From Lethocerus indicus (taxonomy: Eukaryota > Arthropoda > Insecta > Hemiptera > Belostomatidae): a stretch of DNA of 64,000 nucleotides. The notes below the pieces were generated by a model. It saw only the letters and a program-made list of their open reading frames with translations, did not search any database and was not told where the DNA came from. Positions 61,989 through 64,000 of this stretch are shown piece by piece. The position numbers and the translations under genes are program-made. Where the stretch lies: contig JACDQD010000011.1 of the NCBI GenBank assembly GCA_019843655.1, positions 15,852,604 to 15,916,603 on the forward strand, given 5' to 3'. Each line of letters begins with the position of its first letter. Position 1 is the stretch's first letter.

Positions 61989-62072
61989 AGCTCCTAATCT
62001 CGAGCTCCTGGTTCTTAGCTCCTAATCTCAAGCTCCTGGTTCAGAACTCATAATCTCGAGCTCCTACTTTAG
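61989..62072. repeat. 28-bp minisatellite, three units
   Basis: Units at 61989-62016, 62017-62044 and 62045-62072, each AGCTCCTAATCTCGAG followed by CTCCTGGTTCTT or a close variant. The unit itself contains the octamer GAGCTCCT/AGCTCCTA twice, so a shorter half-period lies inside. A diverged piece precedes it at about 61965-61988. Confidence 0.85.
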
Positions 62073-62074
62073 AG

Positions 62075-64000
62075 TATAATAATAAATAGAACCTCACTTG
62101 TCGATTATTAATCTTTTCCAGCCCCTGATCTCAGGTACAGACGTCGGATGGTCGTGAGTTGAACCACACTCTCTTCCATTTCATCCGGTCATTTATCTTT
62201 TACGCAGCGTTCTCCGTTCGACGTTTCGACGTCGAAGGTGCGAAAGAAAAATCGGGCGCGAGACAGACCCCGGAGTTGTCCGGGTTCTCCTCTATCTCGG
62301 TGTGTCGTGGGGGGGGGGCGCCGGGTCTTTTCCCGGAGCCGCGACGATAAACGGAAAAAAAGAAGGAGGGAGCCGGGAAAAATTCTGCCGGAGATCCCCC
62401 GCCATAAAGGACCTTTTCGGGAGGGGCGGCGGTCCGCAGGACCATTACCGGCTTCCTCGGTTGGGGCCGCTTATCGGACTTGGCTGTAGTCGACCCCCGG
62501 AAAGACTAGACCCGGTGATAAGGGGTCTGAAGCCGCGACTGGGCGATAGGACGGACTATCAGGTCGGCAGAAAAACGCGTCCCAAATTTGAACTTAACTG
62601 TGAATTAGATACACCGGTTACAGGATCCTGCACGTCTGTGGACGGCTATTAACAATGTGAAAAGTGAATGAAACATCTGAATACATTTTCCGGGGTATTA
62701 TAGAGCCACTTATGTAAATAATAACACTATATTTTTTTCTACTGTTTTAAATAATAATTCAGTTAGTAGGGGTAGTATTGGGTTTGGAATATCTGTTTTG
62801 GCCGCTCTTGGAGTTCATTTCTCATTTATGTTCCTTTTTTTGTTCTTGAATATATCCGTGTTTCATGTTGAGATAAGTCAATAATCTCCGTTCAAAAATA
62901 TGAAGAGGGAGTAAACTATAGTTAATATACGTCTAATATACGAGTAACGCTCAAAATAAGAGTCTAAACACCCCAATGTTCCGTTTCCTTTATAACAAAA
63001 ATTAAAAGGTCCGACGGCCTCGGAATAAGTCGAGTATTTCTAGTTTAATAACGTCAGAAATAGCACTCGCGGGCCGTAACACAGCTTGCGCTGATGATCA
63101 AATCTACATGAATAAATCATCAGGGCTCCCGGGCGCTCTGAATAAATGTTTTAAATGACAAATGATCTTAGGCCTTTCTCTCGAGGAGAGAGAGGGCTCG
63201 GAAAAAACGGGGCGGGGCTTTCCACTTACGAATGTGAACGGGCTCGATGCCCTGCCTGCGCATTTAGCGTTCTTATTCCTTCGATAATGGGCCCGACATT
63301 TAGCTATATATTTTAATTATATTCTTACGTATTTATGAGGATAAGGAAATAATAAGGAATTCGGAATCGCCAACCTCAAGGGAATGATTAACAAAATTTA
63401 TTTTTCAACAGTATTTTTTAAATTACAACACAACACTTATCTTCCCCTCCCGCCTTTTAGTCGATACGAATTTTGCAAGTCAAAATTTCACGACTGTAAA
63501 ATTACTAGTGCAGTTTCTTTTCCGTTGGAGGGAGAATAGGACGGGAGTAAAGAAAGGGGGAGATATGGAGGAGGCGATACTGGCTGAAGGCTGAGTAAGT
63601 GTGGAGGGTGTCTGGTTAGGGTGTCGGGGCCGGGGGGGCAGCATCGGTTGACTCCGGCTGGAGGGAAAGAGGGAGGGAGCGAGAGGACGCAATGCACCGG
63701 GAGATTGGAGCTAACCAAGCTCGTTATCAGAGTGGGCGGAGGCGGGGGGGGGGCGGGGGCGGAGGGCGGTACGCCGTCCCCGATAACGCTAAGAGCCAAC
63801 ATCCATCTTAGCGTGCGGCTGGCTGACACCCCAAGCCTCCACATCTCTACGCCGCCAGAGACACCTTCATTTTTGCCAACGGCGAGATAAACTCCCGGCG
63901 CCCGCTCAGATTTGTCCCCCTGTACTTTCAGCCTCGGAAATGTGACCTATTTTTAAGTGGCGCCAGCCCCCGGCTATCGTCTTCCCTCCGGGAAATGCGG
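62075..64000. other. unannotated DNA with GC-rich blocks
   Basis: GC-rich at 62220-62570 and 63500-63990; AT-rich at 62650-63060. Long frames in the GC-rich parts occur on both strands at the same place (62200-62489, 63480-63890) and are composition artefacts. No gene recognised. Confidence 0.4.
63734..63766 (+). other. G-quadruplex candidate
   Basis: Plus-strand G runs of 3, 9, 5 and 3 bases separated by loops of seven, one and four bases fit the canonical four-run G-quadruplex pattern. Confidence 0.6.

Overview
The window looks like non-coding, repeat-rich nuclear DNA from an arthropod, most likely an insect. The main evidence is seven broken copies of a Jockey-type non-LTR retrotransposon (LINE) whose readable 3' part carries the usual insect reverse-transcriptase tail (YKAILKPTW, IELWG, RIQRFQSKVLRTI, HDLNIPTVDEV). 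There are also tRNA-derived SINE-like repeats, long dinucleotide microsatellites and an AT-rich background broken by GC- and CpG-rich blocks. There is no operon structure and no bacterial gene. No open reading frame could be tied to a host protein family. The longest frames are antisense to LINEs, run through microsatellites, or lie in GC-skewed low-complexity DNA. The species cannot be named from this sequence alone.

Layout. 0-7 kb: LINE fragment A (1.3-1.9 kb), SINE-like copies at 2.2 and 6.1 kb, AC and TA microsatellites, then a twelve-unit array of a 70-71 bp satellite (6.27-7.08 kb). 7-22 kb: mostly unannotated, with a compact foldback element at 12.7-13.0 kb, LINE fragment B (14.9 kb), a SINE-like copy (19.3 kb) and LINE fragment C (21.5 kb). 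25.5-27.1 kb: two LINE fragments pointing tail-to-tail. 27-37 kb: no clear gene, SINE-like copies at 31.3, 35.2 and 36.1 kb, and one N at 37160. 37.9-39.3 kb: a complete composite element with inverted-repeat ends around about fourteen 70-bp satellite units. 40-50 kb: a SINE-like copy (40.5 kb), two other tRNA-like repeats (41.2 and 45.3 kb) and a short composite element (49.0-49.6 kb). 51-64 kb: two of the best SINE-like copies (51.5 and 59.6 kb), LINE fragments F and G, long TA and GA microsatellites, a 28-bp minisatellite (62.0 kb) and a G-quadruplex candidate (63.7 kb).

The strongest result is that the satellite arrays and the foldback repeat belong to one non-autonomous transposable-element family: inverted-repeat ends, an expandable 70-bp minisatellite core, and a conserved AT-rich stretch after the core. 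The window shows this family in four states: no array, 3-4 units, about 14 units, and about 12 units with the ends lost. The second result is the SINE-like family. Each copy carries a roughly 62-nt hairpin whose stems stay paired while their sequence drifts, which suggests selection or recent descent on an RNA structure. All alignments were done by eye.
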